A program made the position numbers and the translations under genes. The notes beneath the pieces were generated by a model, which saw only the letters and a program-made list of their open reading frames with translations, ran no database searches and had not been told where the DNA came from. From the NCBI RefSeq assembly GCF_001429165.1, contig NZ_LMIR01000004.1:372001-436000 (forward strand): a stretch of DNA of 64,000 nt, in the 5' to 3' direction. This document shows positions 1 through 8,735 of this stretch, piece after piece (within the stretch, counting starts at the first letter, position 1; every line of letters begins with the position of its first letter). The DNA comes from Agromyces sp. Root81 (GTDB lineage Bacteria; Actinomycetota; Actinomycetes; Actinomycetales; Microbacteriaceae).

Positions 1-302
1 AGGTCGGCCTCCTCGGCCGCGACATCGGTGTGCCCGAACGCGGGCGAGACGAGCTCGATCTCCTCGGGATCGGCGCGCACGAGCTCGCGCGTCGGATGCC
101 GCAGCTGCGTGGAGCGGTACGGCGGGAAGTCGCGCGGCGGGTGGGCGGGCACAGGGGCGCCGGATGCCGCGGCCTCCTGTGCTGCGCGGTGGAGCGCCGC
201 GATCTCGGCGCTGATGCCCTGCTGGGTCTCGCCGGGCTGGGTCTCGCCGGGCTGGGTCGCGTCGGGCTGGGTCTGTTCGGGCTGAGGTGCTGGTCGTGGC
301 AT
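1..302 (-). CDS. pcaH: Protocatechuate 3,4-dioxygenase beta subunit, N-terminal part (runs off the window)
   Basis: Only the first ~100 residues are visible. The segment around residues 55-90 (PRDFPPYRSTQLRHPTRE, then DPEEIELVSPAFGH) matches the N-terminal arm that is characteristic of the PcaH subunit of the non-heme iron(III) dioxygenase that opens the ring of protocatechuate. The iron ligands lie beyond the window edge. The first 28 residues are a low-complexity tail with repeated TQPGE units, encoded by an imperfect direct repeat, which is not part of the usual family. The ATG lies two bases beyond the pobA stop, so the two genes are almost certainly one operon: PobA makes protocatechuate and PcaGH consumes it. 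Confidence 0.85.
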   Translation of the reverse strand, partial: MPRPAPQPEQTQPDATQPGETQPGETQQGISAEIAALHRAAQEAAASGAPVPAHPPRDFPPYRSTQLRHPTRELVRADPEEIELVSPAFGHTDVAAEEAD

Positions 303-304
303 GG

Positions 305-1495
305 TCACTCCGTGAAGGGAAGGCCGGTGTACTGCTCGGCGAGGCTCCGGCGGGCGGCGAGGGAACCGGTGAGATGGTCGAGCTGCCCCACCTGGCTGCG
401 ATAGCGGAAGGCGCGCGCCGAGGCATCCGGAACCGCGTGGTGCACGTGCAGCATCTCGGTCATCCACTGCGAGAAGTGCTGCACCTTCCACTGGCGGGCG
501 AGGGCGCGATCGCTGTACCGGGCGAGGCCGGTGTCGTCGCCGGCGCGGTGGTCGAGGATCGCCTGCCCGAGCAGTGCCACGTCGGCGAGCGCGGAGTTCA
601 GCCCCTTCGCACCGGTCGGCGGCACGATGTGACCTGCGTCGCCGGCGAGGAACATGCGGCCGTGCTGCAGTGTCGACGTCACGAAGCTGCGCATCGGCGT
701 CACCGACTTCTCGGTGATCGGGCCCTCCTGCAGCTGCCAGCCCTCGAGACCGAGCCGCTCGTGCAGCGCATCCCAGATGCGCGCATCGCTCCAGTCGTCG
801 ATCGACTCGTCGGGCGCGACCTGCACGTAGAGGCGCGAGACCTCGAGCGAGCGCATCGAGTGCATGCCGAAGCCGTGGGGGTGCAGGGCGTAGATCAGGT
901 CGTCGGTCGACGGCGGAACGTCGGCGAGGATGCCGAGCCAGCCGAACGGGTAGCTGCGTTCGAAGACCTCGATCTCGCCGGCGGGGATGCTGCGGCGGCA
1001 GATGCCGTGGTACCCGTCCGCGCCGACGACGAGGTCGCACTCGATCTCGGCGGTGACGCCGTGGTGCGTGTAGTTCACCGTGGGACGCGGGCCGGTGACG
1101 CCGGCGGGCTGCACGCCATTCGCCTCGAAGACGATCGTCGAGCCGATGCGGTCGTGCTCCGCGAGCAGGTGGGCGACGAGCGCCTGCTGCCCGTAGACGG
1201 TGACGGTGCGCCCGACGAGGTCGAGGAAGTCGATGTGGTGGCGCTGCCCCTCGTACTGCAGGTAGATGCCGTGGTGGGTGAGGCCGCGCTCGCGGAGGTC
1301 GGCGTCGAGACCGTGCTGGGCGAGCAGATCGACCGAACCCTGTTCGAGCACGCCGGCGCGGATGCGTCCGAGCACGTGTTCGCGCGTCTGCGCCTCGAGG
1401 ATGACGAAGGGTACTCCCGCCTGGGCGAGGAGATGGCCGAGCAGGAGGCCCGCCGGGCCCGCGCCGATGATGGCCACTGAGGTGGATGCTGGCAC
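305..1495 (-). CDS. pobA: 4-hydroxybenzoate 3-monooxygenase (PobA)
   Basis: This 396-residue flavoprotein hydroxylates 4-hydroxybenzoate to protocatechuate with NAD(P)H and O2, and its length is typical of the family. Visible landmarks are the FAD dinucleotide motif GAGPAG (11-16), R44 in GRIRAGVL, the GADG motif at 158-161 and GDAGH at 285-289 followed by IVPPTGAKGLN. The substrate-site residues known from the Pseudomonas enzyme are all present with a one-residue offset (Y202, S213, R215, Y223), so the activity call is firm. It is followed directly by pcaH and preceded by an IclR-family gene on the same strand, the usual arrangement of a pob/pca catabolic operon. Confidence 0.95.
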   Translation of the reverse strand: MPASTSVAIIGAGPAGLLLGHLLAQAGVPFVILEAQTREHVLGRIRAGVLEQGSVDLLAQHGLDADLRERGLTHHGIYLQYEGQRHHIDFLDLVGRTVTVYGQQALVAHLLAEHDRIGSTIVFEANGVQPAGVTGPRPTVNYTHHGVTAEIECDLVVGADGYHGICRRSIPAGEIEVFERSYPFGWLGILADVPPSTDDLIYALHPHGFGMHSMRSLEVSRLYVQVAPDESIDDWSDARIWDALHERLGLEGWQLQEGPITEKSVTPMRSFVTSTLQHGRMFLAGDAGHIVPPTGAKGLNSALADVALLGQAILDHRAGDDTGLARYSDRALARQWKVQHFSQWMTEMLHVHHAVPDASARAFRYRSQVGQLDHLTGSLAARRSLAEQYTGLPFTE

Positions 1496-1585
1496 GTACC
1501 GGCCTCTCGCGTCGTCGGGATGGTCGTGACGAGCTTCGCGCGAACGACCTCGTCGCCGGTACCTCCTTCCACTGGGCGGAAGGAC

Positions 1586-2350
1586 TCAGTCGACGTGCGC
1601 GCGATACCCGAGCGCCGACGAGATGCCCCGCGCGGCCATGCGCACGCCGAGGGAGATCTGCGGCTCGGCCAGCCGTTCGACGTGCGCGACGATCGACACG
1701 GCGGCGAGCACCTCGCCGGTGGCGTCGCGCACCGGGGCGGCGATCGAGAACGCGCCCGGCGTGAGCTCCTCGACCGTGGTCGCGATGCCGGTCGAGCGGA
1801 TCTCGGCCATGCGCCGGCGCAGCCCCCGCTCGTCGGTGATCGTGCCGGGCTGGTACGCGCGCGGCCCCGAGGCGAGCAACTCCTCGAACACCTCGGGCGG
1901 CGCGTACGAGAGGAGCACGAGCCCGACGCCCGTGGCGTGCAGCGGCAGGCGCGAGCCGATGTCGGAGATGGCCGGCACCGCCGCCGGGCCGGAGAGCCGC
2001 TCAAGGTAGGTGGCGCCGAGCCCGTCGCGGATCGCGAGGTGCACGTGCTCGTGCGTCGATTCGAGCAGGTCCTCGAGGTAGGGCATCGCCACCCGCCGCA
2101 GCCGCATGGCGGTCGGCTGCCGGACGCCGAGCCGCCAGACCCGTACGCCGACACGGTAGTTGCCGTCGTCGCCGCGCTCGAGGCCGCCCCATTCGACCCA
2201 CTCGGCCACGAGGCGGTGGGCCGTCGACAGCGGCAGGTTCGCACGCCCGGCGATCTCGCTCAGCGAGAGCTCCTCGCGGCCCGTGAAGGCGTCGGCGATC
2301 GCGAAGACCTTGCGGGCGACCGACCGCCGATCACCGCCTCCACCCGCCAT
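1586..2350 (-). CDS. IclR-family transcriptional regulator (PobR/PcaR type)
   Basis: The 254-residue protein has an N-terminal winged helix-turn-helix (about residues 8-70, with LSLSEIAGRANLPLSTAHRL) and a C-terminal IclR effector domain ending in the family-typical run on ML/GYRAH. Aromatic-acid operons in actinobacteria are commonly governed by IclR proteins that sense 4-hydroxybenzoate, protocatechuate or beta-ketoadipate. The gene lies 90 bases upstream of pobA on the same strand, which supports control of pobA-pcaH, but the effector cannot be read from sequence. The ATG is preceded by a glycine-rich start (MAGGGG). Confidence 0.88.
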   Translation of the reverse strand: MAGGGGDRRSVARKVFAIADAFTGREELSLSEIAGRANLPLSTAHRLVAEWVEWGGLERGDDGNYRVGVRVWRLGVRQPTAMRLRRVAMPYLEDLLESTHEHVHLAIRDGLGATYLERLSGPAAVPAISDIGSRLPLHATGVGLVLLSYAPPEVFEELLASGPRAYQPGTITDERGLRRRMAEIRSTGIATTVEELTPGAFSIAAPVRDATGEVLAAVSIVAHVERLAEPQISLGVRMAARGISSALGYRAHVD

Positions 2351-2553
2351 GCGTTCACTTTACGACGCCGGCGTCGACACGACGCAGACGTCGACGGTGC
2401 CACGACATCCGCGTCGTCCGGTGAAGCTGCGCGGGAGCATATGCCTCAGGGGTTTCGTTCGATCTCGATGATGCGACTCGTGGCCTCGACGACTGCAATG
2501 GCGCATGGAGCGCCGCTGCGCTCCGCCACGATCCACCAGGGGAAGGACCCACC

Positions 2554-2910
2554 ATGACTGACGCAACCAACGACGACGCCCCCGTACTCGAACTGCTCGC
2601 GCAGATGACCGCCGACTCGTTCGAGGCATCGACCCTCGACCTCCAGACGCTGATGCTCGTGCGCGTCGCCGCCCTCGTGGCCGTCGATGCCGCGCCGGTC
2701 TCCTATGCGCTCAACCTCGACGTCGGCGGCGATGTCGGCCTCGATGCCGAGAACCTTCGCGGTGTCCTCACCGCGATCGCGCCGATCGTCGGCACGGCTC
2801 GCGTCGCGGCCGCCACCGCGAACATCGTCAAGGCACTCGCGGCGGAGATCGCGCTCGACGATCTGGAGATCGCGCTCCTCGAAGAGGACGACGACGACGA
2901 GCAGTCCTGA
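2554..2910 (+). CDS. Carboxymuconolactone decarboxylase (CMD/AhpD)-like protein without CxxC
   Basis: The 118-residue, strongly acidic protein follows a good ribosome binding site (GGGGAAGG, 10 bases before ATG). The central stretch from LDLQTLMLVRVAALVAVDAAP to LTAIAPIVGTARVAAATANIVKAL follows the helical pattern of the CMD fold seen in small actinobacterial proteins that lie near transporters or stress genes. It has no cysteine pair, so peroxidase (AhpD-type) chemistry is not expected, and it is too divergent to be called PcaC despite the nearby pca genes. It ends in an acidic tail (EEDDDDEQS). Function is unknown; the family call rests on pattern only. Confidence 0.7.
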   Translation: MTDATNDDAPVLELLAQMTADSFEASTLDLQTLMLVRVAALVAVDAAPVSYALNLDVGGDVGLDAENLRGVLTAIAPIVGTARVAAATANIVKALAAEIALDDLEIALLEEDDDDEQS

Positions 2911-2926
2911 CGCCGGCTGCGCGTGA

Positions 2927-4141
2927 TCACGCAGCGGAGACGGGCGGCGCGCCACCTGGCGTGCCGCTCGCCTTTGCGGCTTTGCGTGCCTTGCGTTCGG
3001 CCTTGGCGTCGGCGTCGAACTGCGCCATGACGGCTCTCGTCTCGTCGAGTTCGCCGAGCATGGGCCGGATCCAGCTCATCTGCGGGTTCGAGTCGACGAG
3101 GATGAGGCGCACCAGCAGGGTCAGCGGAATGGCGAGGATCGCCCCGATCGGACCGATCACGACGGCCCAGAACAGCACCGAGAAGAACGTGATCGTCTGG
3201 CTCAGGTTCACGGCCTTGCCGATGACCCGCGGCTGGATCACCGACTGGATGACGCCGTTGATGATGGCGTACACGACGATGACGACGAGGACCATCGGCC
3301 AACCGCCGACCAGGGCGGCGAAGATGATCGGCGGGATGAGGGCGATGAAGTAGCCGATGTTCGGGATGAACGAGCACACGAACGCGAGCAGACCCCAGAT
3401 GAACGCGCCGGGCACCCCGATGATGAGCAGGGCGATCCAGTCGACGACGCCCTGCGCGAGCCCGAGCACCGTGGTCGCGACCATGTACCGGCGCACGTTC
3501 GCCCCGTAGGTCACGAGGGAGGCGACGATCAGCGGCCGCGCCGGGTACAGCTGCTTGAGCAGGGTCGGCACGAACCCGGCATCCATGCCCATCAGCAGCA
3601 GCATGGTGAAGATGATGACGAGCAGCGACACCCACCCCGTGAGTCCGCCGATCAGTCCGCCGAGGAAGCCGAGCAGCGCCGACGGGTCGAAGCTCGCGAA
3701 GATGCTGTCGACCTCGCCGGCGGCGACGCCGATCGAGGACAGCCAGGCCGCGACATCCTGCCCGAACGCGGCGATCTGATCACTGAAGTCCGCCAGCAGG
3801 GCACCGAACTGCCCGAACGCGACCAGCATCGCGTACCCGAGCGCGAGCAGCAGACCGATGACCGTCACGATCACGGCCCCGGTCGCGATGCCCCGGGACA
3901 CTCCGCGCTTCTCGAGCCACACCCGCAGCGGGTGCACGCAGATCGTCAGCACGACGCCCAGGAAGAACGGGGCGAAGATGCCCGCGATCGCCGCGAGACC
4001 GAACGCCGCGATGGTCGCCCCACCGATCCCCATCATGATGAACGCATTCCGATGCAGGTTCGCGGCCTCCGCGACCGCAGTCGGATCCGCGTTCTCGCCG
4101 CCGGACGAGCTCTCCGCAGTTCGCTTCCTGTTCCACCGCAT
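2927..4141 (-). CDS. AI-2E family transporter (TqsA/PerM-like membrane protein)
   Basis: This 404-residue integral membrane protein has about eight hydrophobic segments in the AI-2E/UPF0118 pattern: two N-terminal helices, a soluble stretch (about 110-170), then a dense C-terminal membrane domain containing the family-typical GVPGAFIWGLLAFVCSFIPNIGYFIALIPP and VIQPRVIGKAVNLSQTITFFSVLFWAVVIGPIGAILAIPL. Family members export small molecules or move sodium/protons; the substrate here cannot be told. The tail is basic (AKAERKARKAAK). It is convergent with the CMD-like gene, with 16 bases between the two stops. Confidence 0.9.
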   Translation of the reverse strand: MRWNRKRTAESSSGGENADPTAVAEAANLHRNAFIMMGIGGATIAAFGLAAIAGIFAPFFLGVVLTICVHPLRVWLEKRGVSRGIATGAVIVTVIGLLLALGYAMLVAFGQFGALLADFSDQIAAFGQDVAAWLSSIGVAAGEVDSIFASFDPSALLGFLGGLIGGLTGWVSLLVIIFTMLLLMGMDAGFVPTLLKQLYPARPLIVASLVTYGANVRRYMVATTVLGLAQGVVDWIALLIIGVPGAFIWGLLAFVCSFIPNIGYFIALIPPIIFAALVGGWPMVLVVIVVYAIINGVIQSVIQPRVIGKAVNLSQTITFFSVLFWAVVIGPIGAILAIPLTLLVRLILVDSNPQMSWIRPMLGELDETRAVMAQFDADAKAERKARKAAKASGTPGGAPPVSAA

Positions 4142-4347
4142 GATGCTCTCCGATCTCGGTCGCGTCGTCCGTCGGCTGGATGCCTGCCGCCAGGCTGATT
4201 CGCGACGCCGGTCCCTTTCCGGTGCGCGATGACGCTACCGAGCCGCGCGGCAGTCCGAATCATTCGATCTGCGTGATGCAGCACGGTTGCGCCTCCCGTG
4301 TACTGTCCCCGGCTCGGTGCGAGCAGAAGAACGAATCGGGCGACCGC

Positions 4348-4926
4348 ATGACCGACATCATCGACCGGGATCTCTCCCGATCAGAGCGACGCCGCTACAT
4401 CGTGCGGGGGCTGCTCCGCGCGCTGGTCATGACCGTCGCGATCGTGGCGCTGTACTTCCTCCTGCCGCTCGACCGGGTCGGCGTGCTGCCGTTGTGGGCG
4501 ACGCTCCTCGTCGCACTCGTCGTCATGCTGGGGGTCACGTACTGGCAGACGCGAGCCATCGTGCGTTCGACGCAGCCGGGACTCCGCGGCATCGAGGCGC
4601 TCGCCGTCATCGCCCCGCTCTATCTCCTGCTGTTCGCGGCGAGCTACTTCGTGATGGCGCAGGGCGACCCGGCCGCGTTCACGGCCGAAGATCCGACTCG
4701 CGTCGACACGCTCTACTTCACCGTCACCGTGTTCGCCACGGTCGGGTTCGGCGACATCAGCCCTGCGAGCGAGACGGCGCGGCTCCTCGTCATGTTCCAG
4801 ATGATCCTGAACCTGATCGTGCTCGGCGCCGGCATCCGGCTGCTCACCGCTGCCGTGAATCGAGGTCGCGAGTCCAGAGCGGATGCCGCCGCCGAAGCGC
4901 CGCCGCCCGACGGCGCGGAGGCGTAG
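4348..4926 (+). CDS. Two-transmembrane-type potassium channel protein
   Basis: The 192-residue protein, counted from ATG 4348, has four hydrophobic segments. The last two flank a pore loop with the selectivity filter TVGFGD (about residues 132-137) in the context YFTVTVFATVGFGDISPASETARLLVMFQMI, which is diagnostic for the ion-channel-2 (KcsA-like) fold. It lacks a RCK or other regulatory domain. The same frame is open upstream to 4180, but that part is not channel-like, and the charged start MTDIIDRDLSRSERRRY is a sensible cytoplasmic N-terminus. No strong Shine-Dalgarno is visible, so the start is moderately uncertain. Confidence 0.85.
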   Translation: MTDIIDRDLSRSERRRYIVRGLLRALVMTVAIVALYFLLPLDRVGVLPLWATLLVALVVMLGVTYWQTRAIVRSTQPGLRGIEALAVIAPLYLLLFAASYFVMAQGDPAAFTAEDPTRVDTLYFTVTVFATVGFGDISPASETARLLVMFQMILNLIVLGAGIRLLTAAVNRGRESRADAAAEAPPPDGAEA

Positions 4927-5029
4927 CCCGACGCGTTCAGCGTGGATTCAGCGGTCCGGCCCACGATCGGGTCGACCGGAGTGGAGAGCGCATGCATCCC
5001 TCACGTCACGCCGACCTCCCAACCGCCGA

Positions 5030-5048
5030 TTAGGATAGCCTTACCTCC
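5030..5048 (+). promoter_or_regulatory. IdeR/DtxR iron box upstream of the iron ABC importer
   Basis: The 19-mer TTAGGATAGCCTTACCTCC differs from the actinobacterial iron box (TTAGGTTAGSCTAACCTAA) at only four positions and is an imperfect palindrome. It ends 20 bases before the ATG of the ferric-iron binding protein, where a bound repressor would block transcription under iron-replete conditions. The match, its position and the function of the downstream genes agree. Confidence 0.85.
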
Positions 5049-5068
5049 CTCGATAAGGATCTCCCTTC

Positions 5069-6103
5069 ATGCGAATCAGACTGTTCCGTGCAGCCATCCT
5101 CCCCGTCGCAGCGGCCTCGCTGGTGCTCGCCGGGTGCGCCGCAACCGGCGAAGCTCCGGATGCCTCGACGTCCACCGACGCCCTCGTCATCTACAACGCC
5201 CAGCACGAACAGCTGACCGAGGAGTGGACCGCTGCGTTCACCGAGGAGACCGGCATCGAGGTGTCCCTCCGCAATGGCGGTGACAGCGAACTCTCGAACC
5301 AGATCGTGACCGAAGGCGCGGCTTCGCCTGCGGACGTGTTCCTGACCGAGAACTCCCCGGCGATGTCGCTCGTCGAGGAAGCCGGGCTCTTCGCACCCGT
5401 CGACTCGACGACACTCGACCTCGTGCCCGAGCAGTACCGTCCGTCATCGGGCGCGTGGACGGGCATCGCCGCCCGCTCCACCGTGCTGGTCTACAACCCG
5501 TCCTTGATCACCGAGGCGGAGCTTCCGCCATCGCTCATGGACCTCCAGGATCCGGAGTGGAAGGGTCGCTGGGGTGCCGCGCCGAGCGGCGCCGACTTCC
5601 AGGCGATCGTCTCTGCGATGCTCGCCACCCAGGGCGAGGACGCCACGAGTGCATGGTTGGACGGCATGCACGAGAACGCGACCGTCTACAACAACAACAT
5701 CGCCACGATGAAGGCCGTGAACGCGGGCGAGGTGCCGGTCGGCGTGATCTACCACTACTACTGGTACCGCGATCAGGACGGCACCGCAGAGAACAGCGCC
5801 AACACGAAGCTGCACTACTTCGGCAACCAGGACCCGGGCGCGTTCGTGAGCGTCTCCGGCGGCGGCGTACTGAAGTCCAGCACGCACGCCGACGAGGCGC
5901 AGCAGTTCCTCGCCTGGCTCGCCGGCGCCGCAGGCCAGACGATCCTCGGCGAGGGCTACAGCTTCGAGTACCCCGTCAGCACGGGCATTCCGGCGCGCTC
6001 CCCGCTTCCCGCCCTCGACTCGCTGAACGCCCCTGCCATCGACCCGTCGACCCTGAACGGGCCCGATGTCGTCGAGCTCATGACCGAAGCCGGTCTGCTC
6101 TGA
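5069..6103 (+). CDS. Iron(III) ABC transporter substrate-binding lipoprotein (FbpA/FutA type)
   Basis: The 344-residue protein starts with a lipoprotein signal peptide (MRIRLFRAAIL, lipobox LAGC with C23), so it should be anchored outside the membrane. The body is a class of periplasmic binding protein typical of ferric iron (LVIYNAQHEQLTEEWTAAF near the start; GVIYHYYWYRDQ around residues 225-237, which supplies the paired tyrosines that bind Fe(III) in FbpA proteins). It is the first gene of an fbp-like operon with permease and ATPase following without gaps, and an IdeR box lies just upstream, so iron-repressed expression is expected. Confidence 0.92.
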   Translation: MRIRLFRAAILPVAAASLVLAGCAATGEAPDASTSTDALVIYNAQHEQLTEEWTAAFTEETGIEVSLRNGGDSELSNQIVTEGAASPADVFLTENSPAMSLVEEAGLFAPVDSTTLDLVPEQYRPSSGAWTGIAARSTVLVYNPSLITEAELPPSLMDLQDPEWKGRWGAAPSGADFQAIVSAMLATQGEDATSAWLDGMHENATVYNNNIATMKAVNAGEVPVGVIYHYYWYRDQDGTAENSANTKLHYFGNQDPGAFVSVSGGGVLKSSTHADEAQQFLAWLAGAAGQTILGEGYSFEYPVSTGIPARSPLPALDSLNAPAIDPSTLNGPDVVELMTEAGLL

Positions 6104-6105
6104 CA

Positions 6106-7656
6106 CTGACCGGAACGCCGAAGCCGGCGGGAGCGACGGACCGCAGGCGTCCTCCCGTCGGCCTCGTCGTGTTCGCCGTCCTCTTCGCCGCGGCCGCCCT
6201 GATCCCGGTGGGCTACGTCGTCCAGGCCGCGTTCGCCATCGGCTGGGAGCAACTCGCCGAACTGGTCTTCAGGCCCAGGGTCGGCGAGCTGCTCGCGAAC
6301 ACGGTGCTGCTTGTTCTGCTCGGCGTCCCCTGCACCGTCGTACTCGGCGTCGGCGGAGCCTGGCTCGTCGAGCGCACGACACTGCCGGCGCGTCGCCTGT
6401 TCGCGGTGCTCCTCGTCGTGCCGCTGACGATCCCCGCCTTCGTCGCGAGCTACGGCTGGGCCAGCGCCATCCCATCGATCAACGGACTCGGCGGCGGCTT
6501 GCTCGTCGCCACGCTCGCCTACTACCCGCTGGTCTACCTGCCGGCCTTGGCCAGCCTCCGAGGACTCGACCCCGCACTCGAGGAGTCGGCACGTTCACTC
6601 GGAATGAACGGGTGGAGGGTGTTCTTCCGAGTCGTCCTGCCGCAGTTGCGGCTGGCGATGCTCGGCGGCGGGCTCGTCGTCGCGCTGCACCTGCTCGCCG
6701 AGTACGGCGCGTTCGCGTTCCTCCGTTTCGAGACGTTCACCACCGCCATCGTCGTCGCGTACCAGGCGGGCTTCGCCGGCCCGAACGCCGCCGCGCTCGG
6801 TGTCGTGCTCGCGACGCTCTGCTTCGTGGTGCTCGTGTTCGAGGCCGCGGCACGTGGGAGACTGCGCTACTCCCGCGTGGGCAGCGGCACGCAGCTGCCT
6901 GCACCCCGGATCGCGCTCGGTCGGGCCACGCCGTTCGTCGTCGCCGCGCTCCTCGCCCTCGCCACGGCCGCGGTCGCGGTGCCGCTGGCCAATGTCGGCC
7001 GGTGGTTGTTCGCCACGGACGCCGCCGACTGGCAGCCGCTGCTGAACGCGACGTGGCAGACCGTGCTGCTGTCGGTGGGCGGAGCCGTCGCCGCGCTCGT
7101 CGTCGCATTGCCGATCGCGTGGATCGCCGCGCGCTATCCCGGCCGAACGGCCCGCGCGCTCGAGGGTGCGTACTACGTCGCCAGCAGCCTGCCGGCGATC
7201 ATCGTGGCGCTCGCTCTCGTCACGTTCACCCTGCGGGTGCTGCCTGTGATGTACCAGACGGTGGCGACGGTGATCGCGGCGTACGTGCTCATCTTCCTGC
7301 CACGCGCATTGGTCTCGGTGCGCGCGGGTGTCGCGCAGATCCCCGAGGGCTTCGAGGAGGCCGCCCGATCACTCGGCGTCTCGCCGTTCATGGCGAAGGT
7401 CCGCGTGACCGCACCGCTGCTGCTCCCATCGCTGGCGGCCGGCGCCGCCCTCGTGGCGCTCGGTGCGGCGAACGAGCTCACCGCCACCCTCCTGCTCGCC
7501 CCCACCGGCACGCGTACCGTTGCGACCGGGTTCTGGGCGGCGGCTTCGGCCATCGACTACGCCGCGGCGGCGCCGTACGCCCTCACCCTCGTTCTGCTGT
7601 CGGTACCGGCCGTCGCCCTGATGTTCGCCCAAGTCAAAGCTCGGAGGAGCCGTTGA
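6106..7656 (+). CDS. Iron(III) ABC transporter fused permease (FbpB type)
   Basis: About 510 residues form a double permease with two binding-protein-dependent transport domains. Each carries an EAA-type loop: EESARSLGMNGWRVFFRVVLPQLR in the first half and EEAARSLGVSPFMAKVRVTAPLL in the second, as in FbpB and SfuB. About twelve membrane spans are expected. The frame stays open far upstream into the binding-protein gene, so the start is not obvious: no ATG is available, and the candidates are CTG 6106 (three bases after the preceding stop) or GTG 6169 at the start of the first helix. Coupling to the upstream stop favours the early start. It ends in a TTGA overlap with the ATPase gene. Confidence 0.9.
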   Translation: MTGTPKPAGATDRRRPPVGLVVFAVLFAAAALIPVGYVVQAAFAIGWEQLAELVFRPRVGELLANTVLLVLLGVPCTVVLGVGGAWLVERTTLPARRLFAVLLVVPLTIPAFVASYGWASAIPSINGLGGGLLVATLAYYPLVYLPALASLRGLDPALEESARSLGMNGWRVFFRVVLPQLRLAMLGGGLVVALHLLAEYGAFAFLRFETFTTAIVVAYQAGFAGPNAAALGVVLATLCFVVLVFEAAARGRLRYSRVGSGTQLPAPRIALGRATPFVVAALLALATAAVAVPLANVGRWLFATDAADWQPLLNATWQTVLLSVGGAVAALVVALPIAWIAARYPGRTARALEGAYYVASSLPAIIVALALVTFTLRVLPVMYQTVATVIAAYVLIFLPRALVSVRAGVAQIPEGFEEAARSLGVSPFMAKVRVTAPLLLPSLAAGAALVALGAANELTATLLLAPTGTRTVATGFWAAASAIDYAAAAPYALTLVLLSVPAVALMFAQVKARRSR

Positions 7657-8735
7657 GTCTGCAGTTGACCGACGTGTCGAAGTCGTTCGGCACCCAGCCG
7701 GTGCTCGAGCGGGTGAGCTTCGACGTCGAGCGCGGGGCCCGCCTCGCGATCGTCGGCGCCTCCGGCAGCGGCAAGAGCACGCTGCTCCGGATCATCGCCG
7801 GGTTCGAGCAACCGGGCACCGGTGAAGTCCGTCTCGAGGGTCGACTCCTCGCCAGTCCGACGACGACGATCAGTGCCCACCGTCGCGGCATCGGCTACGT
7901 GGCGCAGGACGGGGCGCTCTTCCCCCACCTCTCGGTGCGTGGCAACATCGGGTTCGGCGTGCCACGCTCCCCCATCCGGGAGGAGCGGATCCGCGAGGTG
8001 ATGGATCTCACCTCGCTGGACCCCGATTTCCTGGACCGTTACCCGCACCAGTTGTCGGGCGGACAGCAGCAGCGTGTGGCCCTCGCCCGTGCGCTCGCGC
8101 CCGACCCGAAGGTGATCCTGCTCGACGAACCGTTCTCGGCGCTCGACACCGGTCTCCGCGCCCACACCCGGGCTGCGATGACCCGCGCCCTCGCGCGCAG
8201 CGGCGTCACGACGATCCTGGTCACCCACGACCAGGAGGAGGCGCTGTCGTTCGGTGACCAGCTCGCCGTGATCGCTCGCGGCCGACTCGTCCAGGCCGGC
8301 CGCCCCGCAGAGGTGTTCGATGCCCCGGCGAGCGCGGAGATCGCCGAGTTCCTCGGTGCCGCGCTGTTCGTTCCGGCGCATGCGAACGACGACGCTCGGG
8401 CGGTCTGCGCATTCGGAGTGGTGCCGGTCCGCCACGACCGCAGCGGCGGTGCGCGCTCGGTGCGCGCGATGCTGAGACCGTCCCAGCTGCGGGTCGATGA
8501 AGCCGCCGGAGACGGCAACGCCACGGTGGTGTCGGCGCGGCCGAGCGGCACCGCCGTCGAACTGGAGCTGCGACTCGGAACCGCCGAAGGATTCTCGCTC
8601 ACCCATCGCGTCCCGCTGTACGAAGCCGACCGCTTCCCAGTCGGGCGGGCGGTGTCCGTCCACGTCGCCGGTGGCGTGGTGCTCTACCCCGATGCCGCAG
8701 CTTCGGATCCGGTGCGCTCGGCGCTCGCACCCTGA
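7653..8735 (+). CDS. Iron(III) ABC transporter ATP-binding protein (FbpC type)
   Basis: The 360-residue ATPase starts at TTG 7653, whose bases overlap the permease stop (TTGA), with GGAGGAG just upstream. Walker A is GASGSGKS (35-42), the signature is LSGGQQQR, and Walker B is VILLDEPFSALD followed by the H-loop LVTHDQEEA. A C-terminal TOBE-like regulatory domain (about 240-350) follows, as in FbpC/PotA-type ATPases. It completes the importer. Its last 52 bases overlap the 3' end of the convergent acyltransferase-fusion gene. Confidence 0.93.
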   Translation: MSLQLTDVSKSFGTQPVLERVSFDVERGARLAIVGASGSGKSTLLRIIAGFEQPGTGEVRLEGRLLASPTTTISAHRRGIGYVAQDGALFPHLSVRGNIGFGVPRSPIREERIREVMDLTSLDPDFLDRYPHQLSGGQQQRVALARALAPDPKVILLDEPFSALDTGLRAHTRAAMTRALARSGVTTILVTHDQEEALSFGDQLAVIARGRLVQAGRPAEVFDAPASAEIAEFLGAALFVPAHANDDARAVCAFGVVPVRHDRSGGARSVRAMLRPSQLRVDEAAGDGNATVVSARPSGTAVELELRLGTAEGFSLTHRVPLYEADRFPVGRAVSVHVAGGVVLYPDAAASDPVRSALAP

